Origin: Bifidobacterium anseris | Lineage (GTDB): Bacteria > Actinomycetota > Actinomycetes > Actinomycetales > Bifidobacteriaceae | Direction: 5' to 3' | Length of the DNA: 64,000 bases | Assembly: GCF_002860345.1 (NCBI RefSeq) | Contig: NZ_NMYC01000003.1 | Span: 124,001-188,000 of the forward strand | Shown here: positions 40,020-50,698 of the stretch, in pieces | Position numbering within the stretch: the stretch's first letter is position 1 | Layout: each line of letters opens with the position of its first letter | The notes under the pieces: model-generated | What the model was told of the DNA's origin: nothing | Databases searched by the model: none | Seen by the model: only the letters and a program-made list of their open reading frames with translations | Made by a program: the position numbers and the translations under genes

Positions 40020-40053
40020 ACAGTCCGCCAATTTCGACAGTCCGCCGATTTCG
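40020..40053. repeat. Tandem 17-bp duplication
   Basis: ACAGTCCGCCAATTTCG (40020-40036) is followed by ACAGTCCGCCGATTTCG (40037-40053), 16 of 17 identical. It lies at the 3' end of the DUF4916 gene, in the gap before the hydrolase gene. Function is unknown; this may simply be slippage. Confidence 0.7.
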
Positions 40054-40689
40054 TCACAGCCCGGTCCATGCGAGCGCCTGCCGCACAATATAGTCGTGGC
40101 CGTCGCTCATCTGTTCGAGGAATTCGTTGAAGTCCGCCGAGCGCGGATCGACCCATTCGACGTCGAGCGTCTCGTCCTGCGGCTTGCAGTCGCCGGCGAT
40201 CGGCACGATGTAGCACAGCGCGATCGCGTGCTGCCGCTCGTCGTAGTATGGCGAGACGCCAGGCGTCGGGAAGAACTCGGCGACGGTGAACGGCGTCAGC
40301 CCCTGCGGCAGTACCGGCAGCGCGATGTCGCCGAGATCTTTCGCGATGTTGCGCGCAATCGCCTCGCGAATCGTCTCGTGATAGAGTACGCGGCCTGCGA
40401 TGAGCGTGCGTTCGACGATCATGCCGCTGTCGGAGACGCGCAGCAGCGAGCCGATGCTCGTCACGCGTCCGAAGTCGTCGACGCGCACCGGCACGACCTC
40501 GACGTAGGCGACCGGCATTTCACGGCGCACGCGATTGAGTTCGTTCGCATCAATCCATCCGGGAGGCGTGACGCGTCCCGAACCGCGCGATCTGGTGAAG
40601 TCCTCCGGGGTGATGTGGTCGAATTCGCCGCGACGACGCCCCGCGTCGTAATCGTCGTCGTCCGGCACTTCGTCATTCAGAACTGGCAT
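40054..40689 (-). CDS. DUF4916-type protein: NUDIX fold with a degenerate NUDIX box
   Basis: A 211-residue protein restricted mainly to actinobacteria. The fold is NUDIX-like, but the box region reads GRVLYHETIREAIARNIAKDLG. The REUxEE catalytic core is replaced by RNIAKD, so the metal-binding glutamates are lost and hydrolase activity is doubtful. The N-terminal 60 residues are acidic and then Arg-rich (DDDDYDAGRRRGEFDH). DETLDVEWVDPRSADFNEFL near the C-terminus is typical of the group. ATG 40689 is chosen; the longer frame to 40860 overlaps the divergent thioredoxin promoter. Its position divergent to trxA may mean shared regulation (inference). Confidence 0.8.
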   Translation of the reverse strand: MPVLNDEVPDDDDYDAGRRRGEFDHITPEDFTRSRGSGRVTPPGWIDANELNRVRREMPVAYVEVVPVRVDDFGRVTSIGSLLRVSDSGMIVERTLIAGRVLYHETIREAIARNIAKDLGDIALPVLPQGLTPFTVAEFFPTPGVSPYYDERQHAIALCYIVPIAGDCKPQDETLDVEWVDPRSADFNEFLEQMSDGHDYIVRQALAWTGL

Positions 40690-40858
40690 GTTCCCATTAT
40701 CGATGCGCGGGCGCCGCGCGCGGAAGCGGCGTGTCGGCGATGCGATTCCCCCGCTGGCTGATTTGGCGCCGCTCCCGCGTGTTTGTGGAATGCTGGAGGG
40801 GTCGATGCGGTTGTGCATGACAGACCCATCGAGAACGAACGTCATTAAGGAGACCACC

Positions 40859-41257
40859 ATGGCAGTTCAGGAAATCACCACCGAGACCTTCCCGCAAGCA
40901 GTCAAGGACCATCAAATCGCATTCTTCGACTTCTTCGCCACCTGGTGCGGCCCGTGCCGCGCTTTCGGCCCGATTTTCGAAAAGGCGAGCGAGGCGAACC
41001 CGGACATCTTCTTCGGCAAGATCGATATCGACAAGAATCAAGATCTCGCCGCACAGGCGAACGTCCAGGCCGTGCCGACGCTGATGATCGTCAAGGATGG
41101 TCACATCATCTATCAGGAGCCGGGTGCGCTGCGCGCTCCGGATCTCGACGACATCATCGATCAGGCGAAGAAACTCGACGTGCAGGCCGCGCTCGAGGAG
41201 GCGCAGAAGAACCATGAGGATCCGCACGAGATCCTCGAGGAGAACGAAGACAAGTAA
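40859..41257 (+). CDS. trxA: Thioredoxin
   Basis: Disulfide reductase of 132 residues with the WCGPC active site (Cys30, Cys33) and the cis-proline segment VQAVPTLMIV. The last 25 residues form an acidic extension (AALEEAQKNHEDPHEILEEN) beyond the usual 105-110-residue fold. AAGGAG sits six bases before ATG 40859, a strong site expected for an abundant protein. It is followed by an intrinsic terminator. No trxB is adjacent. Confidence 0.97.
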   Translation: MAVQEITTETFPQAVKDHQIAFFDFFATWCGPCRAFGPIFEKASEANPDIFFGKIDIDKNQDLAAQANVQAVPTLMIVKDGHIIYQEPGALRAPDLDDIIDQAKKLDVQAALEEAQKNHEDPHEILEENEDK

Positions 41258-41280
41258 CCTGACCGTCCGCGTCGATTACC

Positions 41281-41316
41281 GCCCGTCCCGACCTGTGCGC
41301 CGGGGCGGGCTTTCGT
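41281..41316 (+). terminator. trxA terminator
   Basis: GCCCGTCCCG (41281-41290) pairs with CGGGGCGGGC (41301-41310, one G-U) and is followed by TTTCGTTT. It lies 24 bp after the trxA stop. The rest of the 357-bp gap to 41614 holds no gene. A TATACT -10-like box at 41491-41496 could serve the next gene, leaving a leader of about 110 bases. Confidence 0.8.
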
Positions 41317-41614
41317 TTGCCAGGATTGCGCCATTCCGCCGGTGGCTGACCCGCGAATCGACCACCGTATTCGGCCGCCGACTTCTCCGAGTTTTCCGAT
41401 TGATGCCCTGCTCGATGGCTCGATGTGTGGACGCCAATGTCCGAACTGTGAAGATATCGATATTCCCAAGCCGTGCCGAAGGACGTGCGATATACTGTTG
41501 TTCAGTGTGCATGCCGGCGGCGGTCCCATGCGACCGCGCGCACCGCGGCGCCCTTGCGCATGATCGGGGCCGCGAATACCGCCGAGGATCATCGGACGTA
41601 CGTTGAGGAGCACA

Positions 41615-42670
41615 ATGGCTACCCATCATAAAGCAGACCAGCCGACGCTTCGTTCACTCACCAAGAGGCAGTGGATTCGCATCGCCTCCGTGTGCGCGGC
41701 AGTGGGTCTGGTCGTGGCTGGCGGTGCAGCCACGCGAAGCATCTATTCCCATGCGAGCGGCACCCCCACCGCACAACCGACCGCATACTCGATCTCGGAT
41801 GAGCATGCGGCCTCCCGTGGCAACGCACGTGACGCGCTCGACGGCGAGCCGACCTACGTGAACGTCACGATCAACGGCAAGACGCGCACCGTGCTCGGCA
41901 CGAACTTCACCGATGTGAAGTCGGTGCTCGACGCCGGCGACATCACGCTGGAAAGCGGCGACACCGTTGAACCGTCACTGAAGACGAAGGTCGACGAATC
42001 GACGACGATCACGATCAACCGCGCCGGCGCGAAGATGGAGACCGAGGAATCGAAGATCCCGTTCAACACCGTCAAGAAGGAGACTTCGTCGCTGCCGAAG
42101 GGCACCGAGAAGGTCGAGACGGAAGGCCAGGAAGGCATCCTCGAACGCACGAACCTCGTCGAGCGCAGCGGCGACAAGATTATCTCTTCGAATACCTTCG
42201 CCTCATGGGTCAAGAAGGCCCCGGTCGAGAAGGTCATCCTCGTCGGCACCGCCGATTCGCAGCCAGCCGCGCAGCCCACGACGGACAACTCGTCCAGCAA
42301 TTCCTCGTCGGATTCGGCCAGCGAATCGAAGCCGGCGTCGAACAATAGCATCGGCACGACGGCCCCGGTCGGCGAGATGCAGCAGTGGGCGCATGACTAC
42401 CTGCTCGCGAACGGCGGCACCGAAGCCGATTTCACGGCCACCGTCTTCATCATCTCCCACGAGTCCGGCTGGTCGGTCACGGCCACGAACCCGTCCTCCG
42501 GCGCCTATGGTCTGGCACAGGCGCTGCCGGGCAGCAAGATGGCCTCGCATGGCGCCGACTGGGCAACGAACTACCAGACGCAGCTCAAGTGGTTCTGGGA
42601 TTACTGCAAGGGCCGTTACGGCTCGATTCAGGGGGCCTACGCGTTCTGGCAGGCGAACCACTGGTACTGA
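41615..42670 (+). CDS. Secreted G5-domain protein with a lytic-transglycosylase-like C-terminus
   Basis: A 351-residue exported cell-wall protein. After a Lys/Arg start comes a signal-anchor helix (IASVCAAVGLVVAGGAATRS). Residues about 80-130 form a DUF348/YabE-type module (VTINGKTRTVLGTNFTDVKS). A G5 domain follows at about 140-205 (EESKIPFNTVKKETSSLPKG), then a Ser/Asn/Thr linker. The C-terminal domain (VFIISHESGWSVTATNPSSG then AYGLAQALPGSK and AYAFWQANHWY) matches the transglycosylase-like domain of Rpf/aggregation-promoting surface proteins; Glu in SHESGW is the likely catalytic residue. GAGGAG precedes ATG 41615. The likely role is peptidoglycan remodelling during growth or division. 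Confidence 0.9.
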   Translation: MATHHKADQPTLRSLTKRQWIRIASVCAAVGLVVAGGAATRSIYSHASGTPTAQPTAYSISDEHAASRGNARDALDGEPTYVNVTINGKTRTVLGTNFTDVKSVLDAGDITLESGDTVEPSLKTKVDESTTITINRAGAKMETEESKIPFNTVKKETSSLPKGTEKVETEGQEGILERTNLVERSGDKIISSNTFASWVKKAPVEKVILVGTADSQPAAQPTTDNSSSNSSSDSASESKPASNNSIGTTAPVGEMQQWAHDYLLANGGTEADFTATVFIISHESGWSVTATNPSSGAYGLAQALPGSKMASHGADWATNYQTQLKWFWDYCKGRYGSIQGAYAFWQANHWY

Positions 42671-42744
42671 CCTAAAACGCTTGCGGCGCGGCTCATCCCG
42701 CCGCACAGCAAGCGCACTTTCACCTCGATTTACACATTCACCTA

Positions 42745-42785
42745 GCATTGAGCCCCCCATGGTGCACACCATGGGGGCTCAATGC
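42745..42785. terminator. Bidirectional terminator between convergent genes
   Basis: GCATTGAGCCCCCCATGGTG (42745-42764) pairs with CACCATGGGGGCTCAATGC (42767-42785), with one unpaired C. It lies between the stops at 42670 and 42806. Confidence 0.75.
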
Positions 42786-42805
42786 TTAAAGACGCGCCAG
42801 AACAA

Positions 42806-43279
42806 TCAGGCGGCATGCCTCGGGCTGGAACCCTGATCCGAAGCGCTGTAATCGACGCCCTTTTTGCGGCCGCGCTTCTTCATGACGCCCTGACGGCAGT
42901 CACGCACATCGAAGATGACGGTCTTGTCGTCTGGGAACGGCATGCCCTTAAGCTGCGCGAAGGCAACCTCGTCATCGGCGACCGGCGGGAAATTGAAGAA
43001 CCTGAGCACGGCGTTGAGCACGACCGGGCTGTTCAGCGTGACTGAGGCGGTCTTGCGGCTCGGCTTGACGAATTCGATGGCGTTGGGGTCCGCCTCCGAG
43101 CATTCACGGATGGCGATCTGCTTGGTATGGGGGTTCGTCAGGATCTGCACATAGTTGGGAGCTTCCAATTCCTGCACCGTGTTCTTGTTGAACCGCATGT
43201 ACCGAGGCGTCACCGTGAGCACGGCTTTGCCTGCGGCGCTGGCAGGATTGACGGGCTCAAAACCTTGTAAAACCGACAT
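42806..43279 (-). CDS. Conserved-looking protein of unknown function (157 residues)
   Basis: I do not recognise the family. It is a soluble protein with a core rich in beta-strand-like sequence (KAVLTVTPRYMRFNKNTVQE, YVQILTNPHTKQIAIRE), a segment VTLNSPVVLNAVLRFFNFPP, and a basic C-terminus (MKKRGRKKG). There is no signal peptide or membrane helix. AAGGAAG lies seven bases before ATG 43279. The promoter region just upstream is strikingly A+T-rich, with a TATACT box at 43323-43328. It stands alone between two strong terminators, so it is an independent unit. The DNA-binding-like basic tail is suggestive only. Confidence 0.7.
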   Translation of the reverse strand: MSVLQGFEPVNPASAAGKAVLTVTPRYMRFNKNTVQELEAPNYVQILTNPHTKQIAIRECSEADPNAIEFVKPSRKTASVTLNSPVVLNAVLRFFNFPPVADDEVAFAQLKGMPFPDDKTVIFDVRDCRQGVMKKRGRKKGVDYSASDQGSSPRHAA

Positions 43280-43322
43280 ATTCGAACTTCCTTACGTCGA
43301 GATTTTGGACACTTGCTCTTTG

Positions 43323-43351
43323 AGTATATACCATATATCGTATTTTAAAAA
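43323..43351 (-). promoter_or_regulatory. Candidate promoter of the 157-residue protein gene
   Basis: On the minus strand TATACT (complement of 43323-43328) lies within a run of A/T. A weak TTTTTA occupies the -35 position 17 bp upstream (complement of 43346-43351). The rest of the 318-bp gap 43280-43597 holds the hairpin at 43484-43524 and no gene. Confidence 0.45.
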
Positions 43352-43483
43352 TCGACGTGCCGCGCATTGCCGGGAGGAGTCGCCGTCGAGCATACGCGAA
43401 TAAGCGAACAGGGATGGCACGAATATTCGTCCCATCCCCGCAGCTGGCTGTCATAACCGTTATTTCATGCAGAAAACGGCATT

Positions 43484-43524
43484 GCCGCCACATGTGACGT
43501 CAGCGTGACGTCACATGTGGCGGC
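43484..43524 (-). terminator. Terminator of the DUF4012/polysaccharide transcription unit
   Basis: A perfect 19-bp inverted repeat (43484-43502 with 43506-43524, 3-base GCG loop) lies 74 bp after the stop at 43598, the last gene of the polysaccharide locus. A moderately U-rich stretch follows on the minus strand. Confidence 0.7.
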
Positions 43525-43597
43525 GGCATCACGGCGGCCGTCATCGCGACACGCCGTCACCGCACAGTCTCTCGATCATTCCGCAGTCATTCCATAC

Positions 43598-45526
43598 TCA
43601 CTCCACGCGGCACAGCTTCTCATAGGTGACCTCCGGCTTCGCCGACGTCGTCGGCGTCTCGTCGATGCCGAGCTTCGTCGTCGCGTCCGGCGACACCGTC
43701 ACGTCGAAGGAGTAGGTGACGGTGCTTTCCGGCTGCACCTGCGTCATTGTTGTGTAGATGAGACGGAAGTTGAGCGAGTCGGCGACCGGATCGGCGCCGT
43801 TGCCGGTGACCTGGAAGTTGCTCATCGTGCCACCCGCCGGCGGCATGAACATGATCTTCTCGAAGCTCGTGCCGTGACTGTCGGGATATTCGGCCCTGAT
43901 GCCGGTGATGTACTGCGGCAGCGTCTTCGATTCCTCATCGGTCATCGTGCTCCGGATCGTGTACTCCACATGGTACTTCGCCGGGCCTTCCTCACCGCAG
44001 TCGAGCTGCGTGATCTTCGTGGAGCGCTTGATGTACCAGCCCATCTTCGACGGGTTGTTCTCGGTGATGTAGATGCCGAGCTCCGGCTTGGCCTCGTTGA
44101 GCGGCACCGTGGACGTCAAACCACGTTCCCACAGAATCTGCTGCAACGTCGGGTCGAAGGAATACACGGACAGATGACGGTCGTGCGCGAGCGTCAGCAT
44201 CTCGGAGACGAGGCCCACCATCTTTCCCGCACTCAGATCGCCCATAAGCCGCTTGACGCAGGCCTTCGCCACGGTGCCGAACATCGCGTCCGTGTCCTCG
44301 GGCGCGTACTCTTTGTAGGCCGTATTCAGCAGGAAGTCGGCGGTGTTCGTGCCGGTCAGCACCGTTCCGTCGGCGAGCTTCACGTCCCCGAGGACTTTGA
44401 CGAGGCTCTGCACCATCAACGGATCCGCCAGGATGACGCCGTCGAGTTTGGTGTGCTTGCCCATATCCGTCTGATCCCAGATGTCCTTGAAGTACTCGGC
44501 GACGCGCGCATTGTCCGGCGAATTCGCGATATCGCGCGCATCGTAGTTCAGGCGCATCGGACCCTCTTCCTTGTACAGACGTTGTTCGTCTTCGGACAGG
44601 TTGCGCGCCGTGACTTTATATCCGGGGAATGCGGAACTGCTCTGGAAATCGCCGATCTCAATCTTGCCGTCGTCGATCGTGACGGTGCCGACGGCGCCGA
44701 CGAGGCCGCCGCTCGCACGCATCTCGCCGGGAGTCATCGCGAGAATCGCGTAGGTTTGCTTGCCGTCATAGCCGAGCCATTCGGGCAGTTTCGGCGCATA
44801 TTCGTAGACGCCAGCCTGCAGATACCGATTGGCCTTGTCGAGCATGCCGCGGCTGCTGTTGAGCGCGTTCGCGACGACGCCGATACCCGGTTCGGGAATC
44901 TTGTCGAATTCCTCGGTGTACCGCTGCAGCGACTGCGCGGCCGTGTCAAGCTCCGGCAATGTCTTCATGATGGGTTCGACGTTGATGCGTCCGTTCTTGT
45001 AGATCGATTTGACGTCGATTCTCCGCGCCACGTCGACAAATTTCGGCGCCGTATCCTGCGCCATTTCGTCGGCGACGTCGGTCATCATCCGCACGACGCG
45101 CATGCTGCCTTTGATGCCGGGGATCTTCTCGGTGAACGACCACAGTCCGCCGTTCGTGATGTCCCTCGCGGCGCGTGTCTGCTTCTGCACGTCGGCGACG
45201 ACGCTGTCGAGGTCGTTGAGGCGATTGTTTTTTACGGCGTCCTTAACGACGGCGATCGCCGCCTCCTCATGATGCTTGACGAGCAACGCCTGCGTGCCGA
45301 CCGTGCCGGCGAAGGCGACGATGACCGCGGCGATCGCGATGAGGATCCAGCCCCACCAGCGCACACGCCGGTACCATGCCAGCTTGTCTTGCCGCTCGAC
45401 TCCGTTCGATGCTGCACCATCTGTTGTCTCAGTGCCGTCTGTCGATGCGACGCCGCCGTTGTCCTTCGCCATCACGTCGTCCTGCGCGGCTTCGATACGA
45501 TGCTCATCGTCGTCATGTGTGGGCAT
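43598..45526 (-). CDS. DUF4012 membrane-anchored protein of the polysaccharide locus
   Basis: A 642-residue protein with a disordered acidic N-terminus, one TM helix (WWGWILIAIAAVIVAFAGTV) and a large extracellular domain. PEWLGYDGKQTYAILAMTPG with EMRASGGLVGAVG is the DUF4012 hallmark. The family is regularly found at the ends of actinobacterial exopolysaccharide clusters. Parts resemble LytR-CpsA-Psr-like surface proteins, but the function is not established. A role in attaching or processing the polymer is inference. ATG 45526 follows GAGAGGAAT. It is 166 bp from rmlA and is followed by a 19-bp hairpin, the apparent end of the transcription unit. Confidence 0.85.
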   Translation of the reverse strand: MPTHDDDEHRIEAAQDDVMAKDNGGVASTDGTETTDGAASNGVERQDKLAWYRRVRWWGWILIAIAAVIVAFAGTVGTQALLVKHHEEAAIAVVKDAVKNNRLNDLDSVVADVQKQTRAARDITNGGLWSFTEKIPGIKGSMRVVRMMTDVADEMAQDTAPKFVDVARRIDVKSIYKNGRINVEPIMKTLPELDTAAQSLQRYTEEFDKIPEPGIGVVANALNSSRGMLDKANRYLQAGVYEYAPKLPEWLGYDGKQTYAILAMTPGEMRASGGLVGAVGTVTIDDGKIEIGDFQSSSAFPGYKVTARNLSEDEQRLYKEEGPMRLNYDARDIANSPDNARVAEYFKDIWDQTDMGKHTKLDGVILADPLMVQSLVKVLGDVKLADGTVLTGTNTADFLLNTAYKEYAPEDTDAMFGTVAKACVKRLMGDLSAGKMVGLVSEMLTLAHDRHLSVYSFDPTLQQILWERGLTSTVPLNEAKPELGIYITENNPSKMGWYIKRSTKITQLDCGEEGPAKYHVEYTIRSTMTDEESKTLPQYITGIRAEYPDSHGTSFEKIMFMPPAGGTMSNFQVTGNGADPVADSLNFRLIYTTMTQVQPESTVTYSFDVTVSPDATTKLGIDETPTTSAKPEVTYEKLCRVE

Positions 45527-45692
45527 AACGATTCCTCTCGGTGATAAATCCTCAACATCCAAAAACGCATTGGGATGCCGCCCACGATGAATCCAACGGA
45601 CGGCGTGCCACCGGCGTCGCGCGCAGAGGGCGCGCACGCCGGTATGCCATTGTAGCCGTGCGTGGCGAACTCACCGAGCTCAGTGCATCGGC

Positions 45693-46583
45693 TCAGTCGT
45701 CGTGGCCGAGCATAATCTTGTCGTCGGCCACATCGAGCAGATGCCTGCCATAGGGGCTCTTACCGTACTTGTGTCCGGCCTCGAGCAGCTGTTCCTTCGT
45801 GATCCAGCCGTTTTCGTAGGCGATCTCCTCGATGACCGAGATCGGCATGTTCTGCGCGCGCTGAATCGTGCGAACGAACTCGCCCGCTTCGAAGAGGCTG
45901 TCCATCGTGCCGGTGTCGAGCCACGCATAACCGCGGCCGAGCGTCTGCACATGCAGGCTGCCGTCGTCGAGGTACATGCGGTTGAGGTCGGTGATCTCCA
46001 ACTCGCCACGCGGCGACGGCTTGACCTGCTTCGCGAAGTCGACGACGCGGTCGTCATAGAAGTACAGCCCGGTCACCGCGTAGTTCGAGGCCGGATGCTC
46101 CGGCTTCTCGACGATGCTCACGGCTTTGTGATCCTCGTCGAATTCGACGACGCCGTAGCGTTCCGGATCGTCCACGTAGTAGCCGAAGATGGTCGCGCCG
46201 TGCTCGAGCGTGGCAGCGCGGCGCAGCTGGCGACCCAGACCGTTGCCGTAGAAGATGTTGTCACCGAGCACGAGCGCGCAGGCGTCGCCGCCGATGAACT
46301 CCTCGCCGAGTAGGAAGGCCTGAGCGAGGCCGTCGGGGCTCGGCTGCACCTTGTAGCTCAGCGAAACGCCGTACTGTGAACCGTCGCCGAGCAGCCGTTC
46401 GAAGTTCGGCAGATCCTTCGGCGTCGAGATGATCAGGATATCGCGGATGCCGGCGAGCATCAGCGTGCTCAGCGGATAGAAGATCATCGGTTTGTCGTAG
46501 ACCGGCAGCAGCTGCTTCGACGTGACCGTCGTCAACGGGTACAGTCGCGTGCCGGATCCGCCGGCGAGGATGATGCCTTTCAT
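45693..46583 (-). CDS. rmlA: Glucose-1-phosphate thymidylyltransferase
   Basis: First enzyme of dTDP-L-rhamnose synthesis. The nucleotide-binding signature [16 protein letters not shown], the [18 protein letters not shown] block and [11 protein letters not shown] are intact, and [20 protein letters not shown] is the sugar-phosphate region. The length (296 residues) is normal. It begins 11 bp after the rmlCD stop and completes the rhamnose pathway encoded by rmlB and rmlCD. AAGGACAAGAC precedes the ATG. Confidence 0.97.
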   Translation of the reverse strand: MKGIILAGGSGTRLYPLTTVTSKQLLPVYDKPMIFYPLSTLMLAGIRDILIISTPKDLPNFERLLGDGSQYGVSLSYKVQPSPDGLAQAFLLGEEFIGGDACALVLGDNIFYGNGLGRQLRRAATLEHGATIFGYYVDDPERYGVVEFDEDHKAVSIVEKPEHPASNYAVTGLYFYDDRVVDFAKQVKPSPRGELEITDLNRMYLDDGSLHVQTLGRGYAWLDTGTMDSLFEAGEFVRTIQRAQNMPISVIEEIAYENGWITKEQLLEAGHKYGKSPYGRHLLDVADDKIMLGHDD

Positions 46584-46594
46584 GTCTTGTCCTT

Positions 46595-48043
46595 TCAGGC
46601 CTTCGCCTCGCGCACGTAGTCGTGCAGCGACGTACGCCAGTCGGTCGTGACGAATCCGGCTTCCTCGATCTTCGCGAGGTCGAGCGCACTGTAGGTCGGA
46701 CGCGGGCTGACCGGCGCCTTCGCGTTCGCGAAGTACTCCTCGGTGCTGATCGGGCGTACATGCTCGCCGTTGCCGTTCGCCTCGGCGAAGACCTCCTTCG
46801 CAATCACCGCCCAGCTGACCACGTCGCCGGAGCCGGTCAGATTGTAGGTGCCGTAGGCGGCGTCCGTGTCAAGCAGGAAGAAGATCGCCTTCGCCATGTC
46901 GTCGGTGAAGGTGAGGCGTCCGAACTGGTCGTCGACGACCGTCACCTCGTTCAGCGCATCGTCGGCGTCGGCGACGCGGTCGGATAGCGCCATCATCGTC
47001 TTGACGAAGTTGTGGCCGTCGCCGATGACCCAGCTCGAACGCAGGATGTAGTACTTGTCGGTCATCGCCACGGCGATGTCGCCGGCCGCCTTCGACTGCC
47101 CGTAGACGCCGAGCGGTGCGAAGGGCTCGTCCTCGCGGTGCATCTCGGTCGTGCCGTCAAAGACGTAGTCGGAGCTGACATGGACGAGCGCCAGATGGTA
47201 GCGCTGCGCCGTCTTCGCGAGCAGCGCCGGGCCTTCGGCGTTCGCCTTCCATGCGAGCGCACGCCCTTCGAGGGTCTCGGCCTTGTCCACGGCCGTGTAG
47301 GCGCCGGCGTTGATGATCGTGCCGTACAGGCTCCAGTCGATCTGCGCGTAGGCGTCCGGATCGGAGAAGTCGAATTCGTCGATGTCGGTGAATTCGTAGC
47401 CCTTGAGGCCGTGCGCCTCGACGTAGGCGCGGATCGCGCGGCCGAGCTGGCCGTTGGCGCCGGTCACAAGCGTGCGCTTCGGTTCCATCGGCTTGGCGTC
47501 CTTGAGCATCGGATGGCGCAGATCCGCCTCACTGCGTTCCGATTCCTCAAGCGGGATCGGCCACTGGATGTCCAGTTGGGGATCGGCGAGGTTGACGAAG
47601 GTGTAGGTCTTCTTCATCTCGAGCGACCAATGCGCGTTGACGAGGTAGGTGTAGGCGGTGCCGTCCTCGAGCGCCTGGAAGCTGTTGCCGACGCCGCGGG
47701 GCACGAAGATCGCGCGCGAGGGGTCGAGGCGCGTCGTGAAGACCTGTCCGAAGGAATCGCCGGGACGCAGATCGACCCATGCGCCGAAGATTTCGCCGGT
47801 GGCGAGCGAGATGAACTTATCCCACGGCTCGGCGTGGATACCGCGCGTCACTCCGCGCTTGGCGTTGAAGCTGATGTTGTTCTGCACCGGCTCGAAGTCT
47901 TCGGGCAGCCCGAGCGCCGTCATCTTCGCCTTCTGCCAGTTCTCCTTGAACCAGCCGCGATTGTCACCGTGCACCGGCAGTTCGAAGACGAGCAGTCCGG
48001 GGATGTTCGTCGTCGTGACCTTGAGTTCCTTTTCGAATTCCAT
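46595..48043 (-). CDS. rmlCD: Fused dTDP-4-dehydrorhamnose 3,5-epimerase / dTDP-4-dehydrorhamnose reductase
   Basis: One 482-residue protein carrying the last two steps of dTDP-L-rhamnose synthesis. Residues 1 to about 195 are an RmlC cupin: [20 protein letters not shown] with the active-site His, and [13 protein letters not shown] with the Tyr. From about residue 200 an RmlD reductase follows: [15 protein letters not shown] (NADPH loop), [25 protein letters not shown] and YGQSKAAGD (Tyr/Lys catalytic pair). The fusion is characteristic of bifidobacteria and some firmicutes. GAGGAACG precedes ATG 48043. It lies between rmlB and rmlA on the same strand. Confidence 0.95.
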   Translation of the reverse strand: MEFEKELKVTTTNIPGLLVFELPVHGDNRGWFKENWQKAKMTALGLPEDFEPVQNNISFNAKRGVTRGIHAEPWDKFISLATGEIFGAWVDLRPGDSFGQVFTTRLDPSRAIFVPRGVGNSFQALEDGTAYTYLVNAHWSLEMKKTYTFVNLADPQLDIQWPIPLEESERSEADLRHPMLKDAKPMEPKRTLVTGANGQLGRAIRAYVEAHGLKGYEFTDIDEFDFSDPDAYAQIDWSLYGTIINAGAYTAVDKAETLEGRALAWKANAEGPALLAKTAQRYHLALVHVSSDYVFDGTTEMHREDEPFAPLGVYGQSKAAGDIAVAMTDKYYILRSSWVIGDGHNFVKTMMALSDRVADADDALNEVTVVDDQFGRLTFTDDMAKAIFFLLDTDAAYGTYNLTGSGDVVSWAVIAKEVFAEANGNGEHVRPISTEEYFANAKAPVSPRPTYSALDLAKIEEAGFVTTDWRTSLHDYVREAKA

Positions 48044-48133
48044 ATCGTTCCTCTTTACGCTGTTGCTGACGGTTGTCCCATTGGTCGATGATGGGGGCTC
48101 CATCCACATCGACGGAACCCCATCATCGCCATA

Positions 48134-49177
<1,044 letters not shown>

Positions 49178-49183
49178 CTATGT

Positions 49184-50641
49184 TTAGCCTTTCCTCCGAA
49201 TCAGCTTCCTCAGGAAGAACAGCGCGCTCTCGTCGCGCAACGCCAGCAGCGTGCCCGCGTACACGACCGCATACGCCGTTCCCCGCACCGCGAAGTCCAC
49301 GAAGATGTTGTCGAACCGCACGGTGCGCGCGAACACCGCGTTGCACAGCAGCACGAGCAGGCATCCCGCCACGGCGTGCATGATCGACCCACCGAGCCGC
49401 AGCTGCTTCACCTGATCCCACGAGAAGACCAACGCCAACGCGAAGACCGTGCACTCCGCGACGACGATGCTGACGCATGCGGCCGGCGCGCCGAAGGCGC
49501 GGATGCCCACCACATAAATCAGAATGTTGATCGCCGCGCCGCTCGCCGTTGAGACGACGACCTTATTCTCCCTGCGCAGCGGAATCAGGATGCCGTTCAT
49601 CAGGAACACGCCCGGCGCCGTGAACGCAAGCGCGAAGGCGATGATCTCGAGCATCGGCACGGCCTCGATGTAGTTCGGTCCGCTGATGATCAGCACGATC
49701 GGTCTGCTGAGTGCGAACACCATGACGGCGGCCGGCAGACAAACGACGATGACGGCGTTGAACAGCTTGTTGAGCAGCCGCCGGTAGCCTTGCGGATCGT
49801 TCGAGGACAGGTACGACAGGCGCGGCATCGAGACGCCCGTCAGCGAATTGATCGCCTGCCGGATGATGACGTAGACCTTCATCGCGACGCTGTAGAGGCC
49901 GACCTGCACGTCGCCGAGCATCGCGCCGACGAAGGTCGTGCCGGCGTTGCTGTATATGGCGGTCGCCACGTTGTTCATGAACAACGTCATGATCGGGTTG
50001 AAATGACGCCGGATCTGCGGGGCGCGTGTCAATGCGAGCTTTGCGTACCGGCGCGAATAGAAGAATCCCCAGACGTTCGCCGCCGAGGTGGCGAACACGC
50101 TGATCGCCGCGTAGATGATGTAGTCGGAGGGCTTGTGCACGAACGCGAACATGAGAATCAGCGATGCGACCTGCACGAGGATCGTGCGCACCGAGATGTA
50201 GAGGTAGTCCTCGAAGATCGAATACAGCCATTCGACGCCCAGCGTCGTGAAGCCGATCGTCAGGCATTGGATGAGCAGCAGCACCATGTACGCGTGCAGG
50301 CTCGGGATGACGGCGACCGTCACGAAGAAGGCCACGTATGCGATCGCCGACGAGATGATGTTGATCGTGAAGATCTGCTGGGCGAATCTCGTCAGGCTTT
50401 CGGCGTCCCGTTTGATTTTCGCGCCTTCGCGAATCGCGTAGTTCGTGATGCCGAGTCCCGCGAACAGCGCGAAATACGACACGATCGACTGCGAATAGTT
50501 GATTTTGCCGATGTTCTCCGCCCCGAGGATGCGGGACACATAGGGGAAGGTGATCAGAGGGAACAACAGGCTGGACACGGTGCGCATCGAGTTGAGCAGT
50601 GCGTTGCGCGTCAGCGATGGGAGTTTGGTCTGTGCAGCCAT
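49184..50641 (-). CDS. wzx: Wzx-type polysaccharide flippase (MATE/MOP superfamily)
   Basis: An integral membrane protein of 485 residues with 12-14 predicted helices that moves undecaprenyl-linked repeat units across the membrane. The N-terminal SMRTVSSLLFPLITFPYVSR and ILGAENIGKINYSQSIVSYF are diagnostic of O-antigen/RfbX-type flippases, and LYSVAMKVYVIIRQAINSLT is the conserved helix-7 region. It is encoded within the polysaccharide locus between the glycosyltransferases and the rhamnose genes. A Wzx normally works with a Wzy polymerase, but no Wzy-like gene is recognisable in the locus. Confidence 0.93.
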   Translation of the reverse strand: MAAQTKLPSLTRNALLNSMRTVSSLLFPLITFPYVSRILGAENIGKINYSQSIVSYFALFAGLGITNYAIREGAKIKRDAESLTRFAQQIFTINIISSAIAYVAFFVTVAVIPSLHAYMVLLLIQCLTIGFTTLGVEWLYSIFEDYLYISVRTILVQVASLILMFAFVHKPSDYIIYAAISVFATSAANVWGFFYSRRYAKLALTRAPQIRRHFNPIMTLFMNNVATAIYSNAGTTFVGAMLGDVQVGLYSVAMKVYVIIRQAINSLTGVSMPRLSYLSSNDPQGYRRLLNKLFNAVIVVCLPAAVMVFALSRPIVLIISGPNYIEAVPMLEIIAFALAFTAPGVFLMNGILIPLRRENKVVVSTASGAAINILIYVVGIRAFGAPAACVSIVVAECTVFALALVFSWDQVKQLRLGGSIMHAVAGCLLVLLCNAVFARTVRFDNIFVDFAVRGTAYAVVYAGTLLALRDESALFFLRKLIRRKG

Positions 50642-50698
50642 TTCGATCTTCTTGTGATGGGCGCTTCCTGTGATGAGCGTGTGGTGCCGTCCGCGGGG

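Noticed and set aside
41258-41614. Riboswitch upstream of the G5/transglycosylase gene (as reported for rpf-type genes in other actinobacteria)
   Set aside because: Apart from the trxA terminator I could not recognise conserved riboswitch core sequences in the leader; a covariance-model search would be needed to claim one.
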